Part shown: positions 11,170-19,477 of the stretch, in pieces
How positions within the stretch are numbered: the first letter of the stretch is position 1
How the letters are laid out: each line of letters begins with the position of its first letter
Assembly (NCBI RefSeq): GCF_009495745.1
Contig: NZ_WIDQ01000001.1
Location: 186,001-250,000, forward strand
Source of the DNA: Niveispirillum sp. SYP-B3756
GTDB lineage: Bacteria; Pseudomonadota; Alphaproteobacteria; Azospirillales; Azospirillaceae
Reading direction: 5' to 3'
DNA length: 64,000 bases
The notes under the pieces: generated by a model
The model's database searches: none
What the model saw: the letters and a program-made list of their open reading frames with translations, nothing else
What the model was told of the DNA's origin: nothing
Position numbers and translations under genes: made by a program

Positions 11170-12018
11170 TCAAAGCCCGAAGCGGGCATAGATGGAACGC
11201 TGTTCGGCCGCATCGATCAGCCCGTCGGCCAGATCGGCCGAGAGCACCCGGCTGTCCAGCCCGATGAAACGGCCCAGCCCTGCCCGACGCGTGGGGTTGA
11301 CCACCTGGATGCGCACCTTTTCCCCGAACCGTTCGCGCAGGGTGGAGCGCATATCGCCCAGCCGGTCCACCAGCCCCAGTTCCTTGGCGCGGGCACCCGA
11401 CCAGAAGGCGCCGCTGAACAGAGATGCTTCATCCTGCCCCGCCAGCCGCGCGCCACGGCGGGCGCGCACCCATTGGCGGAACCCGTCATGCACCTCTTCC
11501 TGCAAGCCCTTCAGATGGGCCACATCTTCCGGCTTTTCTGGCTGGAACGGGTCCAGCATGGATTTGGAGGTGCCAGACGTATAGACCCGCCGTTCCACCC
11601 CCAGCCTGGCAATGGCCTGCTGAAAGCCGAACCCGGCGGAGATAACGCCGATGGACCCGACAATGGAGGCGGGGTCGGCCACAATCTCATCCGCCGCGCA
11701 GGCCAGCCAATAACCGCCGGATGCGGCCACATCCTCCACAAAGGCCAGCACGGGCACGGATTTTTCCGCCGACAATTGGCGGATTCGCCCGGCGATCAGG
11801 GCCGATTGCACCGGCGACCCGCCGGGCGAATTGATGATCAGTGCCACGGCAGAAACATCCGGCAGGGCAAAGGCCCGCTCAATCGGCTCGGCCAGCGCCT
11901 CCAACGACAGGCCGCGCCGCGCCACGGAAGAGGCAGCGATAACGCCCGACAGGCGGATGGCGGCAACGATGGGCGGCAGATCGGCCCCGGCAAACTTGGC
12001 GATGCGGCGGAATAGCAT
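11170..12018 (-). CDS. S49 family (SppA/SohB-like) serine peptidase
   Basis: Membrane-associated serine peptidase of the signal-peptide peptidase A family, 282 residues. The core NSPGGSPVQSALIAGRI is followed by FVEDVAASGGYWLACAADEIVADPASIVGSIGV, which holds the nucleophilic Ser in ASGGYW. The general-base Lys is likely in TSGTSKSMLDPF. The N-terminus LPPIVAAIRLSGVIAASS carries the typical first strand. ATG 12018 is chosen since the upstream 40 codons lack family features, though its ribosome-binding site is weak. It would degrade signal peptides or damaged membrane proteins. No operon partner is apparent. Confidence 0.85.
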   Translation of the reverse strand: MLFRRIAKFAGADLPPIVAAIRLSGVIAASSVARRGLSLEALAEPIERAFALPDVSAVALIINSPGGSPVQSALIAGRIRQLSAEKSVPVLAFVEDVAASGGYWLACAADEIVADPASIVGSIGVISAGFGFQQAIARLGVERRVYTSGTSKSMLDPFQPEKPEDVAHLKGLQEEVHDGFRQWVRARRGARLAGQDEASLFSGAFWSGARAKELGLVDRLGDMRSTLRERFGEKVRIQVVNPTRRAGLGRFIGLDSRVLSADLADGLIDAAEQRSIYARFGL

Positions 12019-12192
12019 GGGAGGCAACGGGCCTTTCACAAAGGAAGTTACCTTATAGATGGGGGCATTCGGCCGATTACGGAAGGGGCAAAGCGGAGCA
12101 CGGTTGGGTAGAGCCGACAAGGGGAAGGCTCTATACAAAAGTGCAGTGACGGCTGTTTGACGGGATGACGTATTGAGCGCACCTTATACCAA

Positions 12193-12969
12193 ATGCTTAT
12201 CGATTGCTTACAGACGTCCTTTGCTAAAGCTTGGTGCCGGCTGGCCGCAGGCCTGCTGGTTCCCCTGATTTTTTGGCCGCTGGCACCGGCGGCAACCGTA
12301 CCCAGCAGCGTCACCGTGATGAGTGTGGAGGCCATGCCGCTTTCCAGCAGCAACCCGGACCGGCCGGGAATAACGCTGGAAATGACGCGGGAGGCCGCGC
12401 GACGCGCCGGGATCACCCCGCAATTCGAATTCATCCCCTGGCGGCGGGCACAGGAACAGGTGGCCAATGGCCGCGACCTGCTGATCACGCCGCTGGCCCG
12501 CACACCGGAGCGGGAAGATCGTTATCGCTGGATCGCCCTGCTCTACAGGGTGGAACGCACCCTGGCCAGCCTGGACAAGCCGGTGGACAGCCTGGCCCAG
12601 GCCCAGGCGGAAAAGCGAACCATTCTGGTGGGGGCGGGCACGGCACAGGAACAATTGCTGCACAGCGCCGGCTATCCGCCCGAGCTGATTCTGTCGGCCA
12701 AGGTCGGTGAGCGGGAAATCGACCTGCTGGTCAGCGGTCGGGCCCAGGCCTGGCTGAACAGTTCCCCCGAAACCATCTGGCGCTGGCAACAGGCCAAACG
12801 GCCGGAACCGCTGCTGCTGGGCCGGCCGATCCAGAGTGACGATGTCTATCTGGCCTGTTCACGCGATTGCAGCGCTCCCATGATCGAATCCTTCAGCCAG
12901 GCCATCCGTGAGATGCGCTCCGACGGCAGCATGGACCGACTGCTGCTGCGCTATGAGGGCGGTTATTGA
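12193..12969 (+). CDS. Periplasmic solute-binding-like protein (family 3 type)
   Basis: A 258-residue secreted protein with an N-terminal signal sequence (hydrophobic LAAGLLVPLIFWPLAPAAT). The body matches the bacterial extracellular solute-binding family 3 fold: GITLEMTREAARRAGITPQFEFIPWRRAQEQVANGRDLLITPLARTPEREDRYRW is the typical start of lobe I. No permease or ATPase gene is adjacent, so it may be a stand-alone sensor-type binding protein rather than a transporter component. It lies just upstream of the sigma-54 promoter and small-peptide genes on the same strand. Its ligand cannot be predicted. Confidence 0.8.
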   Translation: MLIDCLQTSFAKAWCRLAAGLLVPLIFWPLAPAATVPSSVTVMSVEAMPLSSSNPDRPGITLEMTREAARRAGITPQFEFIPWRRAQEQVANGRDLLITPLARTPEREDRYRWIALLYRVERTLASLDKPVDSLAQAQAEKRTILVGAGTAQEQLLHSAGYPPELILSAKVGEREIDLLVSGRAQAWLNSSPETIWRWQQAKRPEPLLLGRPIQSDDVYLACSRDCSAPMIESFSQAIREMRSDGSMDRLLLRYEGGY

Positions 12970-13076
12970 CGGGGCCAGATTGGCTGTTGTGGCGATAAAG
13001 TGGCAATAGGGCGACAAAATAAAATATCTCCTAATTTTCTCTGGCGTATATTTTCCGTAATATGCCGAAAAGCGCT

Positions 13077-13092
13077 TGGCACGGTCTTTGCT
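13077..13092 (+). promoter_or_regulatory. Sigma-54 (-24/-12) promoter
   Basis: TGGCACGGTCTTTGCT matches the RpoN consensus TGGCACG-N4-TTGCW at every defined position, with the invariant GG (13078-13079) and GC (13090-13091) ten bases apart. The predicted start point is about 12 bases downstream, leaving a short leader before ATG 13131. The AT-rich stretch 13015-13065 could hold an IHF-type bend. An imperfect inverted repeat (TGTTGTGGCG at about 12983 and GGGCGACAAAA at about 13010) could be an activator site; that is inference. Confidence 0.85.
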
Positions 13093-13130
13093 GTAATAGG
13101 TTCATCGAAACAAACCCGATGGAGCCGACA

Positions 13131-13295
13131 ATGACCAACCTGACCGAAACCGCCGCCACGATCGCCCATGATGCCGATGAAGGCCTGCTGGCCGGCCTGC
13201 TGGCCTCCCTGCCCACCAGCCTGGATCTGGTGGAAGCCGTCGCCTTGCTGAGCACCGCCGCCCTGGTGACCTTCGGCATCAACTTCCTGCTCTGA
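13131..13295 (+). CDS. Small single-helix membrane peptide A
   Basis: A 54-residue protein starting at ATG 13131, six bases after a GGAG ribosome-binding site and immediately below a sigma-54 promoter. The N-terminal half is polar and acidic (TETAATIAHDADEG); the C-terminal half is a hydrophobic helix (VEAVALLSTAALVTFGINFLL). It aligns with the two peptides encoded at 13345 and 13847: [DE]E(P)GL[LF], then P[TS], then a Glu before the hydrophobic stretch, ending in a leucine/methionine-rich tail. I do not recognise the family. Signal, channel-like, regulatory or toxin-like roles are all possible. The RBS, promoter and paralogy argue that it is a real gene. Confidence 0.75.
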   Translation: MTNLTETAATIAHDADEGLLAGLLASLPTSLDLVEAVALLSTAALVTFGINFLL

Positions 13296-13344
13296 TCCCC
13301 CCCTTCGCCGACAGCCCCCACCCTTCCCAGAAGGAACCAGAATC

Positions 13345-13491
13345 ATGACCGACCAGACGATCAATCACGAAGAACCCGGCCTGTTTGACAGCCTGCACCA
13401 TGTCGCCCCGACGCTGGGCGAGCTGGTGGAAATGGTCGCCCTGCTGGGCACCGCCGCCACCTTGACCCTGCTGCTGAACCTGATGCTGTGA
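13345..13491 (+). CDS. Small single-helix membrane peptide B (paralogue of A)
   Basis: A 48-residue protein, MTDQTINHEEPGLFDSL followed by a hydrophobic C-terminal helix (LVEMVALLGTAATLTLLLNLML). It begins 49 bases after peptide A with an AGAAGGAA ribosome-binding site and probably shares the sigma-54 promoter. It shares EEPGLF with peptide C and VE.VALL.TAA with peptide A, so it bridges the three. Function unknown. Confidence 0.72.
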   Translation: MTDQTINHEEPGLFDSLHHVAPTLGELVEMVALLGTAATLTLLLNLML

Positions 13492-13651
13492 TTGCCGCGC
13501 CATTGGCGCAACCTGTCAAGCCCGCCCGTCTGGGGCGGCCCCGTCGGCGGCCGGCAGAACCGGAACCGACGCCGGACAGGGGGAATGGCCGTGCGTCCAG
13601 CCGCCGCACCCCCTCTCTTTGTATATATTGCCAGAACCGGCATCTTCTGAT

Positions 13652-13684
13652 GTAATCGTATCATCTGAAACGATTACGGTTTTT
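13652..13684 (+). terminator. Inverted repeat with T-run, possible terminator
   Basis: GTAATCG (13652-13658) pairs with CGATTAC (13671-13677) across a 12-base loop and is followed by GGTTTTT. It lies 160 bases after peptide B and could end the A-B transcript, or act as an operator for peptide C. The remainder of the 13492-13846 gap is GC-rich and shows no other gene. Confidence 0.45.
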
Positions 13685-13846
13685 CTCTCCTTATTCAAAC
13701 CAATCCCCTTTCCCGTACTGGCAGCCGCCGGCGGGCATGGTGATGGTGTGCGCCCCTGGTTGCCGGGGCGCGCCGGCCCGACAGCCCAGGCCGGCATCAG
13801 GTCGCTTCCCACCTGTCGCAGAATAATCTCAGCCAAGGAGGAACCC

Positions 13847-13999
13847 ATGACCGTCAAGCCTGCCATCACGGATGAAGAGCCCGGCCTGTTCGCCAGCTTC
13901 ATGCAGTTGCTGCCCACCCCCACCGACCGCGCCGAAGCGCTGGTGATGCTGGCCATCGCCGCCGCCCTGACCAGCTGCATCAGCCTGGTGATGCTGTAA
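13847..13999 (+). CDS. Small single-helix membrane peptide C (paralogue of A and B)
   Basis: A 50-residue protein starting at ATG 13847 behind a strong AAGGAGG ribosome-binding site. N-terminus MTVKPAITDEEPGLFASF, C-terminus a hydrophobic helix (EALVMLAIAAALTSCISLVML). EEPGLF and the layout match peptide B. It has its own 355-base upstream region, so separate regulation is possible, and I find no sigma-54 match there. A terminator follows directly. Function unknown. Confidence 0.72.
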   Translation: MTVKPAITDEEPGLFASFMQLLPTPTDRAEALVMLAIAAALTSCISLVML

Positions 14000-14032
14000 C
14001 TGATAAAGATTCGGTTGCCGCTACGCTGAAAA

Positions 14033-14067
14033 TCAGGGGCAATCCTGGTAAGGACGATTGCCCCTGA
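14033..14067. terminator. Terminator hairpin after peptide C
   Basis: A 12-bp perfect stem, TCAGGGGCAATC (14033-14044) with GATTGCCCCTGA (14056-14067), loop of 11. It lies between the convergent peptide C and the low-GC cassette. There is no T-run, so efficiency is uncertain. Confidence 0.6.
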
Positions 14068-14081
14068 GTGCGCCTCCGCCT

Positions 14082-14612
14082 TCAGCGGCCATGTCGCTCG
14101 ACCCAATCAATGAAGTCAGGCGATACACCATAGTACATCAGCTCCGAGCCAGGAAGAATTCCAGCGCGGTAGCTCCTTGCGAAGGCGACATCCTCAAGAG
14201 CTGGAGTATTGCTAAGGAGGCCAGATGACAGATATCGTGCAATACCAGCGTTGATGATCGACGGCTGGTCGCTCTCGCCTGCTACTCTCAGGGCCGGCTC
14301 ACTTGCGAACTCCGCAAGCTGCGTTCCAATGGGGTCAAGGGAAACCAACGGTGAGAAATCGCGTCGCTCTGGCCTACGACTTTCGACTATACATCCAGTA
14401 GCAATGTCAAATTTCACGCACCAAATTGGAGAATAAACCATTCGTAAATCTATATTTCCTATAATTGGAAAGAATAAAAACATCATGTGTTGAAGATCAG
14501 GAACAGGTATAGGAAGAGACTGCACAGCCTCTAATGGCATATCATCGAGAGACCAACGATGATTATCAACCATCTCAACAAACTCACGAATTAATTTTTC
14601 ATTTACCAACAT
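14082..14612 (-). CDS. Hypothetical protein, possible immunity protein of the cassette
   Basis: A 176-residue, mostly polar and acidic protein with no signal peptide or clear membrane helix, starting MLVNEKLIREFVEMVDN. The GGAG ribosome-binding site overlaps the stop of the upstream gene, so the two are tightly coupled. I do not recognise a family. A small acidic gene directly downstream of a putative cysteine-peptidase toxin is the usual place for an immunity gene; that role is inference from position only. Codon use is less GC-rich than the surrounding chromosome. Confidence 0.6.
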   Translation of the reverse strand: MLVNEKLIREFVEMVDNHRWSLDDMPLEAVQSLPIPVPDLQHMMFLFFPIIGNIDLRMVYSPIWCVKFDIATGCIVESRRPERRDFSPLVSLDPIGTQLAEFASEPALRVAGESDQPSIINAGIARYLSSGLLSNTPALEDVAFARSYRAGILPGSELMYYGVSPDFIDWVERHGR

Positions 14613-14615
14613 TTG

Positions 14616-15788
14616 TCACGCTCCACATATCGGGCATTTATTAGAACTATCCGTACAAGTTTTTTTTCTATTGCAATTTAAATTTTTGTTTCTCCAATAT
14701 TTATTATCCATTTCCTCTGCTTCTTTTTTGATTTTATTCATATTCAAAGCAATGGAATTTATATTGTCATTTAACTCAACAATATTGTTATAAATACTCT
14801 TACGTAAATTCTGATCAATATCTTCATTTCTAAATATATTGTTTCTATAGGTTTTTAAGTACTCTTCTTGTATTTTTTTCATTTTTTTAATTTCTTCTTC
14901 CATGGATTTTAGATCCGCATACATGGAAGCCGTTTCTGCTGGTTGCTCTATTCCCTTGGGATATGCATTGCGGCAGCACTTGACTGGATCAACGACCTTC
15001 TTCGTGATGGGATCTATACAAGTTTTTGTCCCGACGACAATGTTCATATTCAGTTTTTTGTTTAATGAACTCTCGTAGTCTCCGGCGGGAATATATTTTA
15101 CGCACCCAGTTCCTGTATCGTTGACGAGATAGGCTGTCGGCTCCTCAGTATCAGGATCGCGTAAAACCCCAAGCGTAACAATGGCGTGACCACCATCATG
15201 CTCCACCGCCCAGAGTTGACGCACATTATGAAATGTTTGAACCGGATAACCAGCAGAAACAGCCTTGCTAATGTTCTCCGCCGTCTGAGGGTGAGTGTGG
15301 ATCACCATGCCAGCATTGTACAATATTTGTTGAAGGTCACCAGTAGGAGTTCCATTATCACGCCGGTATCGTGTTGGTGTTGGGCATTTTGATAAAATTT
15401 CCATATCCTGTTGTGAGAGTCCGGTAAATCCAAATATATCCCCAACTGTTGTTACCAATTCATTCCGGAAATTCTTTTGCCACCGGATAAGCTGTTGAGC
15501 AGACTGCAGCACACAATTTCCGTAACTCTGCTTTCCCGGATGAAGCCGGGTGGCCAAACTGGTGCCTATGCCCGCTGACAACTCCTTACCGGTCAGCTTG
15601 TACTCTGGCTGGCGATTCGCGCATTTCGAAAACATCTCGGAGCGCGCGCTTGTGGTGGCAAGGTGGTCAGGCTCTGGCACACTAAGACCACATGGGACGA
15701 TGATCGTATCGATCGAGGGGCCAAATGCCTGATCAACAGACAATCTGGCAGACCGCACGGCAGCAGCTTGGGCAGCCCCATTCGTCAT
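14616..15788 (-). CDS. Putative papain-like cysteine peptidase / toxin with Lys-Asn-rich C-terminus
   Basis: A 390-residue protein. The middle resembles a papain-fold cysteine peptidase: SYGNCVLQSAQQLI could supply the nucleophilic Cys, GGHAIVTLGVLRD the His, and AYLVNDTGTG the Asn/Asp. The C-terminal third is strikingly different, rich in Lys, Asn, Glu and Ile with predicted coiled coil (EEEIKKMKKIQEEYL), ends in CPICGA, and is encoded by very AT-rich DNA (about 14640-14930). There is no signal peptide. Its start overlaps the upstream gene by ATGA. I infer a polymorphic-toxin-type or type VI-type effector; no secretion gene is adjacent, so this is unproven. Confidence 0.55.
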   Translation of the reverse strand: MTNGAAQAAAVRSARLSVDQAFGPSIDTIIVPCGLSVPEPDHLATTSARSEMFSKCANRQPEYKLTGKELSAGIGTSLATRLHPGKQSYGNCVLQSAQQLIRWQKNFRNELVTTVGDIFGFTGLSQQDMEILSKCPTPTRYRRDNGTPTGDLQQILYNAGMVIHTHPQTAENISKAVSAGYPVQTFHNVRQLWAVEHDGGHAIVTLGVLRDPDTEEPTAYLVNDTGTGCVKYIPAGDYESSLNKKLNMNIVVGTKTCIDPITKKVVDPVKCCRNAYPKGIEQPAETASMYADLKSMEEEIKKMKKIQEEYLKTYRNNIFRNEDIDQNLRKSIYNNIVELNDNINSIALNMNKIKKEAEEMDNKYWRNKNLNCNRKKTCTDSSNKCPICGA

Positions 15789-16132
15789 GGTGCCGGCTCC
15801 CGCATGGCGTTAAACTCAATGAGTTGGACACGCTCCGCCTCCGAAAGATGCTGGTTGGAGAGAGTGCGGTTTACAATTTCCTCGTTCCAAAATGTCGGAC
15901 CAGCCCACGCGGCCACGACCGCAATCATGGCAACGCTGCGCGGATGAGTTATTCCATAACTACCAAGACGGCTTTCACACTCGACAACATGGCGCATCAA
16001 GTCTTCACGCTTGGCAGGGACGCACCACTCAGCAGGAAGATGAGGAGCAATAATAACGGGAATCATGGCACGCGCACCGCGGTGACGGTCTGCTTGAATG
16101 TCGTTCAACTGCTGCATAGTCAACGAGATCAT
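15785..16132 (-). CDS. Hypothetical protein, first gene of the low-GC cassette
   Basis: A 115-residue protein read from ATG 16132, which has GAGG upstream; a GTG at 16168 would add 12 residues. It begins MISLTMQQLNDIQADRHRG and has a hydrophobic centre (RSVAMIAVVAAWAGPTF) and a charged C-terminus. The family is not recognised. It overlaps the putative peptidase start by four bases, so the two are translationally coupled. It may be an adaptor, chaperone or structural partner of the peptidase. It heads a three-gene unit with an AT-rich promoter region. Confidence 0.6.
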   Translation of the reverse strand: MISLTMQQLNDIQADRHRGARAMIPVIIAPHLPAEWCVPAKREDLMRHVVECESRLGSYGITHPRSVAMIAVVAAWAGPTFWNEEIVNRTLSNQHLSEAERVQLIEFNAMREPAP

Positions 16133-16206
16133 TGCCACCTCAAGCCATAGGTTTTGCCCTAAAAACACCCAATTAAAAACAACATATAAGTGTATTGTAT
16201 GTACTC

Positions 16207-16234
16207 ATTATATACCAAATAGACGATACAAGAA
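16207..16234 (-). promoter_or_regulatory. Possible sigma-70-type promoter of the low-GC cassette
   Basis: On the minus strand TTCTTG (16234-16229) and TATAAT (16212-16207) are separated by 16 bases, in AT-rich DNA upstream of ATG 16132. This is a pattern match only. Confidence 0.4.
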
Positions 16235-16262
16235 AGATGTCTCAAGCCAAAAAAACAGCAAA

Positions 16263-16427
16263 TAATACCAATCTCCCTTGATCGTGACCGATCCAGGGAG
16301 ATTTCGCGTTCCCTCACGCGCCGGGCGCTGCCGTCCGGCAGCTTGGCTTCACGGCGCACGAGCGCCGGGCCGGCGGTCGCCGGCCTCCAAGCCGCCAAGG
16401 GTCAAACCCTCGGCGGCTTGGTATAAT
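16263..16427 (-). repeat. Multi-hairpin repeat element, copy 2 (after the TPR-GAF kinase gene)
   Basis: Bounded by TAATACCAA (16263-16271) and TTGGTATAA (16419-16427), near-perfect inverted ends. Inside, in plus-strand order: an AATCTCCCT.. stem whose loop keeps TGACCGAT, a CGCGT/ACGCG stem, CTGCCG-TCC-GGCAG, CTTGGCTTCAC, GGCGCACGAGCGCC, GCCGGC-GGTC-GCCGGC, and a long stem starting CCAAGCCGCC. Block order matches copy 1, with stem bases swapped in pairs. It occupies most of the gap between the low-GC cassette and the kinase gene. Confidence 0.75.
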
Positions 16428-16452
16428 TCATAAACCCCGTCGCTGATAAAAC

Positions 16453-19326
16453 TCACGGGAATGATGTGATGGAAACCACAGACGCTTCAGCCACATGGAT
16501 AGCGCGGCTGCGGCCAAAGATCTGCAGTTCCCGCGGGATGCGGATGGTCGCCACCGTTCCGCATCCCGGCTCGCTGTGCAAATGAATGCTTCCGCCCAAT
16601 CGTTGGGTCACCTGATTATAGGCGACATGCAGGCCCAAACCCATATGACCGGCGGCGCGGTTGGTGGTGAAGAACGGATCGAAGACATGGGCCAGCACCT
16701 CTGCCACCATGCCTTCCCCTTCATCCGCCACGGTAATTTCCACCTTGTCATTGCCGGTTTGGCGCGCCTGGACCCGGATGGGGCCGGCGCGATCCGGGCC
16801 ATAGGCATGATCGGCGACATTGGCCAACAGGTTGGTGATGGTCTGTGCCAGGGCGCCGGGATAGGTGTCCATCTGGATCAGGTCGATATCCAGGCTGATC
16901 TGGCTGCCGCTGCCGGTCAGCTTGGCCTTCATCAGATTGGCGATTTCACGTAAGTAATCCCCCAGATCAAAGACGCGGCGGTCATCGCTGCCGCGATCGA
17001 CCGCCACCTCCTTGAAGCTGCGGATCATGTCAGAAGCGCGCACGACGTTGCGCTGGGCCAGTGATGACAGTTCCAGTCCGGTCTGCAGATGTTCGGTCAG
17101 GTTGGAGCGGGTGAGGCCGCCACTACTCAGCGATTCCTGCAAGCTGTGGATATTGTCATGCAACAGCGATATTGCAGACAGGGTGACGCCCAGCGGCGTG
17201 TTCACCTCATGCGCCACACCGGCCACCAGCTGACCAAGCGCCGCCATCTTCTCCTGCTGCACCAGCCGGTGCAGTGCCTCCCGCAGATCGCTGACCGCGC
17301 GATCCAGCTGGTCATAGGTCTCCGCATTGGACAGGGCGATGGCGCTGTAGGCGCAAAGCGTTCTGAAAATCCGCCGTTCCCGCTGGCCATAGGCGTCGTT
17401 CTCGCCGCTCTGCACCGAAATGACGCCCAGCACCCGGTCACCAATGGTCAAGGGCCGTACCAGCACCGTATGCATCGCCCGGGTGCCCGGTACCTGGGTC
17501 GGCGGCCGGCCGTCCTGGCTCCGCGACAGCACCTCCCGGTTTTCCCGCGCACAAAGCGCCACCAGACTGTCGGCCGAAAGCGCCACCTGACGGGGGCCCA
17601 GCCGCTGGCCATCCTCCACCCGATAGCGGACATCGACAATCTGCCGATCCTCATCCACCAGCCCGATGGAGAGAAAATCCGCCGGCATCAGTTCCTTGAT
17701 GTGGCCATAGATCGTCTGGAAGACACCTTCATAATCCAGTTTGGCGGTGATTTCCTGCCCGACCTGCCCCAACCGCTCCAGAATCTGGTTGGCCTCATCC
17801 AGGGCCGTGGCGCGGGCTGCCTCCGATCGGGCCAATTCCCGGTGATGCTCCGCATCCGCCTTGGCCCGCGCCGTATCGAACCGGACCTGCATGGCCAGGA
17901 TGCGGGCGCCATTCTGCTGGTCAAAATTGCGCTGCCAGCTGTCCCGCGCCCGGCGCTCGTAATGCAGCGCCTTCTGATAATCGCCGATGGCTTCGTAGTC
18001 GCGGGCCAGTTCGGTCAACAGGTCAGACTGGACGACGAAACCTTCCAGGCGATCCCCCACCGACACCGCCCGCTCCAAGGTCCGGATCGATTGATCCAAA
18101 CAGGCACCCGCATCGGCGCGCTGAATTTCAGCCAGCGTCTGCAAAGCCCGGATTTCCAGATAAGGCCGCTCGGCATCAACGGCTTCACGGCAGGTTGAAA
18201 AAGCCAGCTCCCGCGCCTCCGCCGTCCTGTTCAGCCGATGCAGGGCCAGTGCCTTGCTGATCAGACTGGACAGCCGGATATCATCTTGACGCAGTTGTCG
18301 GGCCACCAGTTGCGCCCGATCAAACAGGGCGAGCGCCTGTTCTGCCTGACCGATCTGTAACAGCAGATTGCCATGGGCATTATAGAAGATCACATGCCGC
18401 CGACTGCTATGGAACCGCTCCAGATAATCAGTCGCCTGATCGAAATACCTGCGTGCGCGATCAAAATCCTTCAGGCTGGTCGTCGTCTCCGCCATGGAAG
18501 CCAAGCTGATGCCCAAAGCCAACGGCCACCCCACAGATGAGGCGATGCCATAGGCTTTTTCCTTCCATTCCATCGCCGTGGGCAGATCAAACAGATTGGC
18601 ATAGGCGGAACCGATGCTGATTGCGAACTGCCCCGCAAGCCAGTTGGCCCCCAGCGCCTGGGCCAGATCAAACGCCTCCGTCAATACCTTGATCGCCTGC
18701 GGGAAACGACCAAACTGGAAGGCGATGCCTCCTTGATAGCCTTTGGCATACATGGCAGCAGCCGGGTTGTCGGCACCAAAACCATCGGTGATCACCCCGG
18801 CCCATTGTTCCAGCGCCACCGAAGCACTGCCATACTGGCTTTGATAGGCCATGCGCGCCAGCGCCACGGCCTCACGGCGGGTGTCGCCGGCCGTGCGATA
18901 GAAATCCAGCGCTTCTTGTGATTGCGCACTCGCCTCCGCCATACGACCGCACATCAAATGCAGGTCGGCAAGAGACAGGCAGACATCGCCCAGCCCGACA
19001 AAATCCGATATCTGCGCGAAGCCCCGCCGCGCGGCTTCATAGAGTTCACACGAATCGTCCGGGGCCTGGGTGAGGCGGACCCTTTCCGCCTCGATCAATG
19101 TCATCCGATATGTCCAGCCGGCAGGCAGAAGGAAGGAGCGGGCCGCCAATGATGCATAGAGTTCCAGAATATCATCCAGAACGGCCTTCTTCTCATGGCG
19201 CATATACCAGGCCAGCGTAGCCACCTCCAGACACACAGACGCATCACGGCCAGCACGCGACCTCAAAGCCGACAACTGAGAAATGTCTACGAATTCTTTG
19301 TAAAATTCGGGAATGGAGTCCGGCAT
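16453..19326 (-). CDS. Cytoplasmic TPR-GAF sensor histidine kinase
   Basis: A 957-residue soluble kinase. The first half is tetratricopeptide-like (repeated patterns such as AVALARMAYQSQYG, QALALFDRAQLVARQL, AIGDYQKALHYERRARD). A linker coiled coil follows, then a GAF domain (LERLGQVGQEITAKLDYEGVF ... GVISVQSGENDAYGQRERRIFRTLCAYSAIALSNAE). Next come a HisKA domain with GVAHEVNTPLG (phosphoacceptor His706) and a HATPase domain (TNLLANVADHAYG, DEGEGMV, GLGLHVAYNQV). ATG 19326 is chosen because GGGAG lies seven bases upstream; 19434 is the upstream limit. No response regulator is adjacent. It lies 151 bases downstream of the borosin gene on the same strand. Confidence 0.88.
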   Translation of the reverse strand: MPDSIPEFYKEFVDISQLSALRSRAGRDASVCLEVATLAWYMRHEKKAVLDDILELYASLAARSFLLPAGWTYRMTLIEAERVRLTQAPDDSCELYEAARRGFAQISDFVGLGDVCLSLADLHLMCGRMAEASAQSQEALDFYRTAGDTRREAVALARMAYQSQYGSASVALEQWAGVITDGFGADNPAAAMYAKGYQGGIAFQFGRFPQAIKVLTEAFDLAQALGANWLAGQFAISIGSAYANLFDLPTAMEWKEKAYGIASSVGWPLALGISLASMAETTTSLKDFDRARRYFDQATDYLERFHSSRRHVIFYNAHGNLLLQIGQAEQALALFDRAQLVARQLRQDDIRLSSLISKALALHRLNRTAEARELAFSTCREAVDAERPYLEIRALQTLAEIQRADAGACLDQSIRTLERAVSVGDRLEGFVVQSDLLTELARDYEAIGDYQKALHYERRARDSWQRNFDQQNGARILAMQVRFDTARAKADAEHHRELARSEAARATALDEANQILERLGQVGQEITAKLDYEGVFQTIYGHIKELMPADFLSIGLVDEDRQIVDVRYRVEDGQRLGPRQVALSADSLVALCARENREVLSRSQDGRPPTQVPGTRAMHTVLVRPLTIGDRVLGVISVQSGENDAYGQRERRIFRTLCAYSAIALSNAETYDQLDRAVSDLREALHRLVQQEKMAALGQLVAGVAHEVNTPLGVTLSAISLLHDNIHSLQESLSSGGLTRSNLTEHLQTGLELSSLAQRNVVRASDMIRSFKEVAVDRGSDDRRVFDLGDYLREIANLMKAKLTGSGSQISLDIDLIQMDTYPGALAQTITNLLANVADHAYGPDRAGPIRVQARQTGNDKVEITVADEGEGMVAEVLAHVFDPFFTTNRAAGHMGLGLHVAYNQVTQRLGGSIHLHSEPGCGTVATIRIPRELQIFGRSRAIHVAEASVVSITSFP

Positions 19327-19398
19327 CACATGGCTCCCAATCACAATATTTGACGTCATGCGATGCCGAACCCCGCCACCAACCACCATGCCGCCCTG

Positions 19399-19426
19399 GT
19401 CTACCCGGTTGTTTTTACGGGTAGAC
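19399..19426 (-). promoter_or_regulatory. Inverted repeat between borosin gene and kinase gene
   Basis: GTCTACCCG (19399-19407) pairs with CGGGTAGAC (19418-19426), a perfect 9-bp stem with a 10-base loop. It lies in the 151-base gap upstream of the kinase start. It could be an operator, a weak terminator or a processing site; there is no T-run after the stem on the minus strand. Confidence 0.4.
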
Positions 19427-19477
19427 CTTTGCATCCCATCTTAATGCAGAGAAAAGAGGGAGGCGAGCAGCTTCCTA

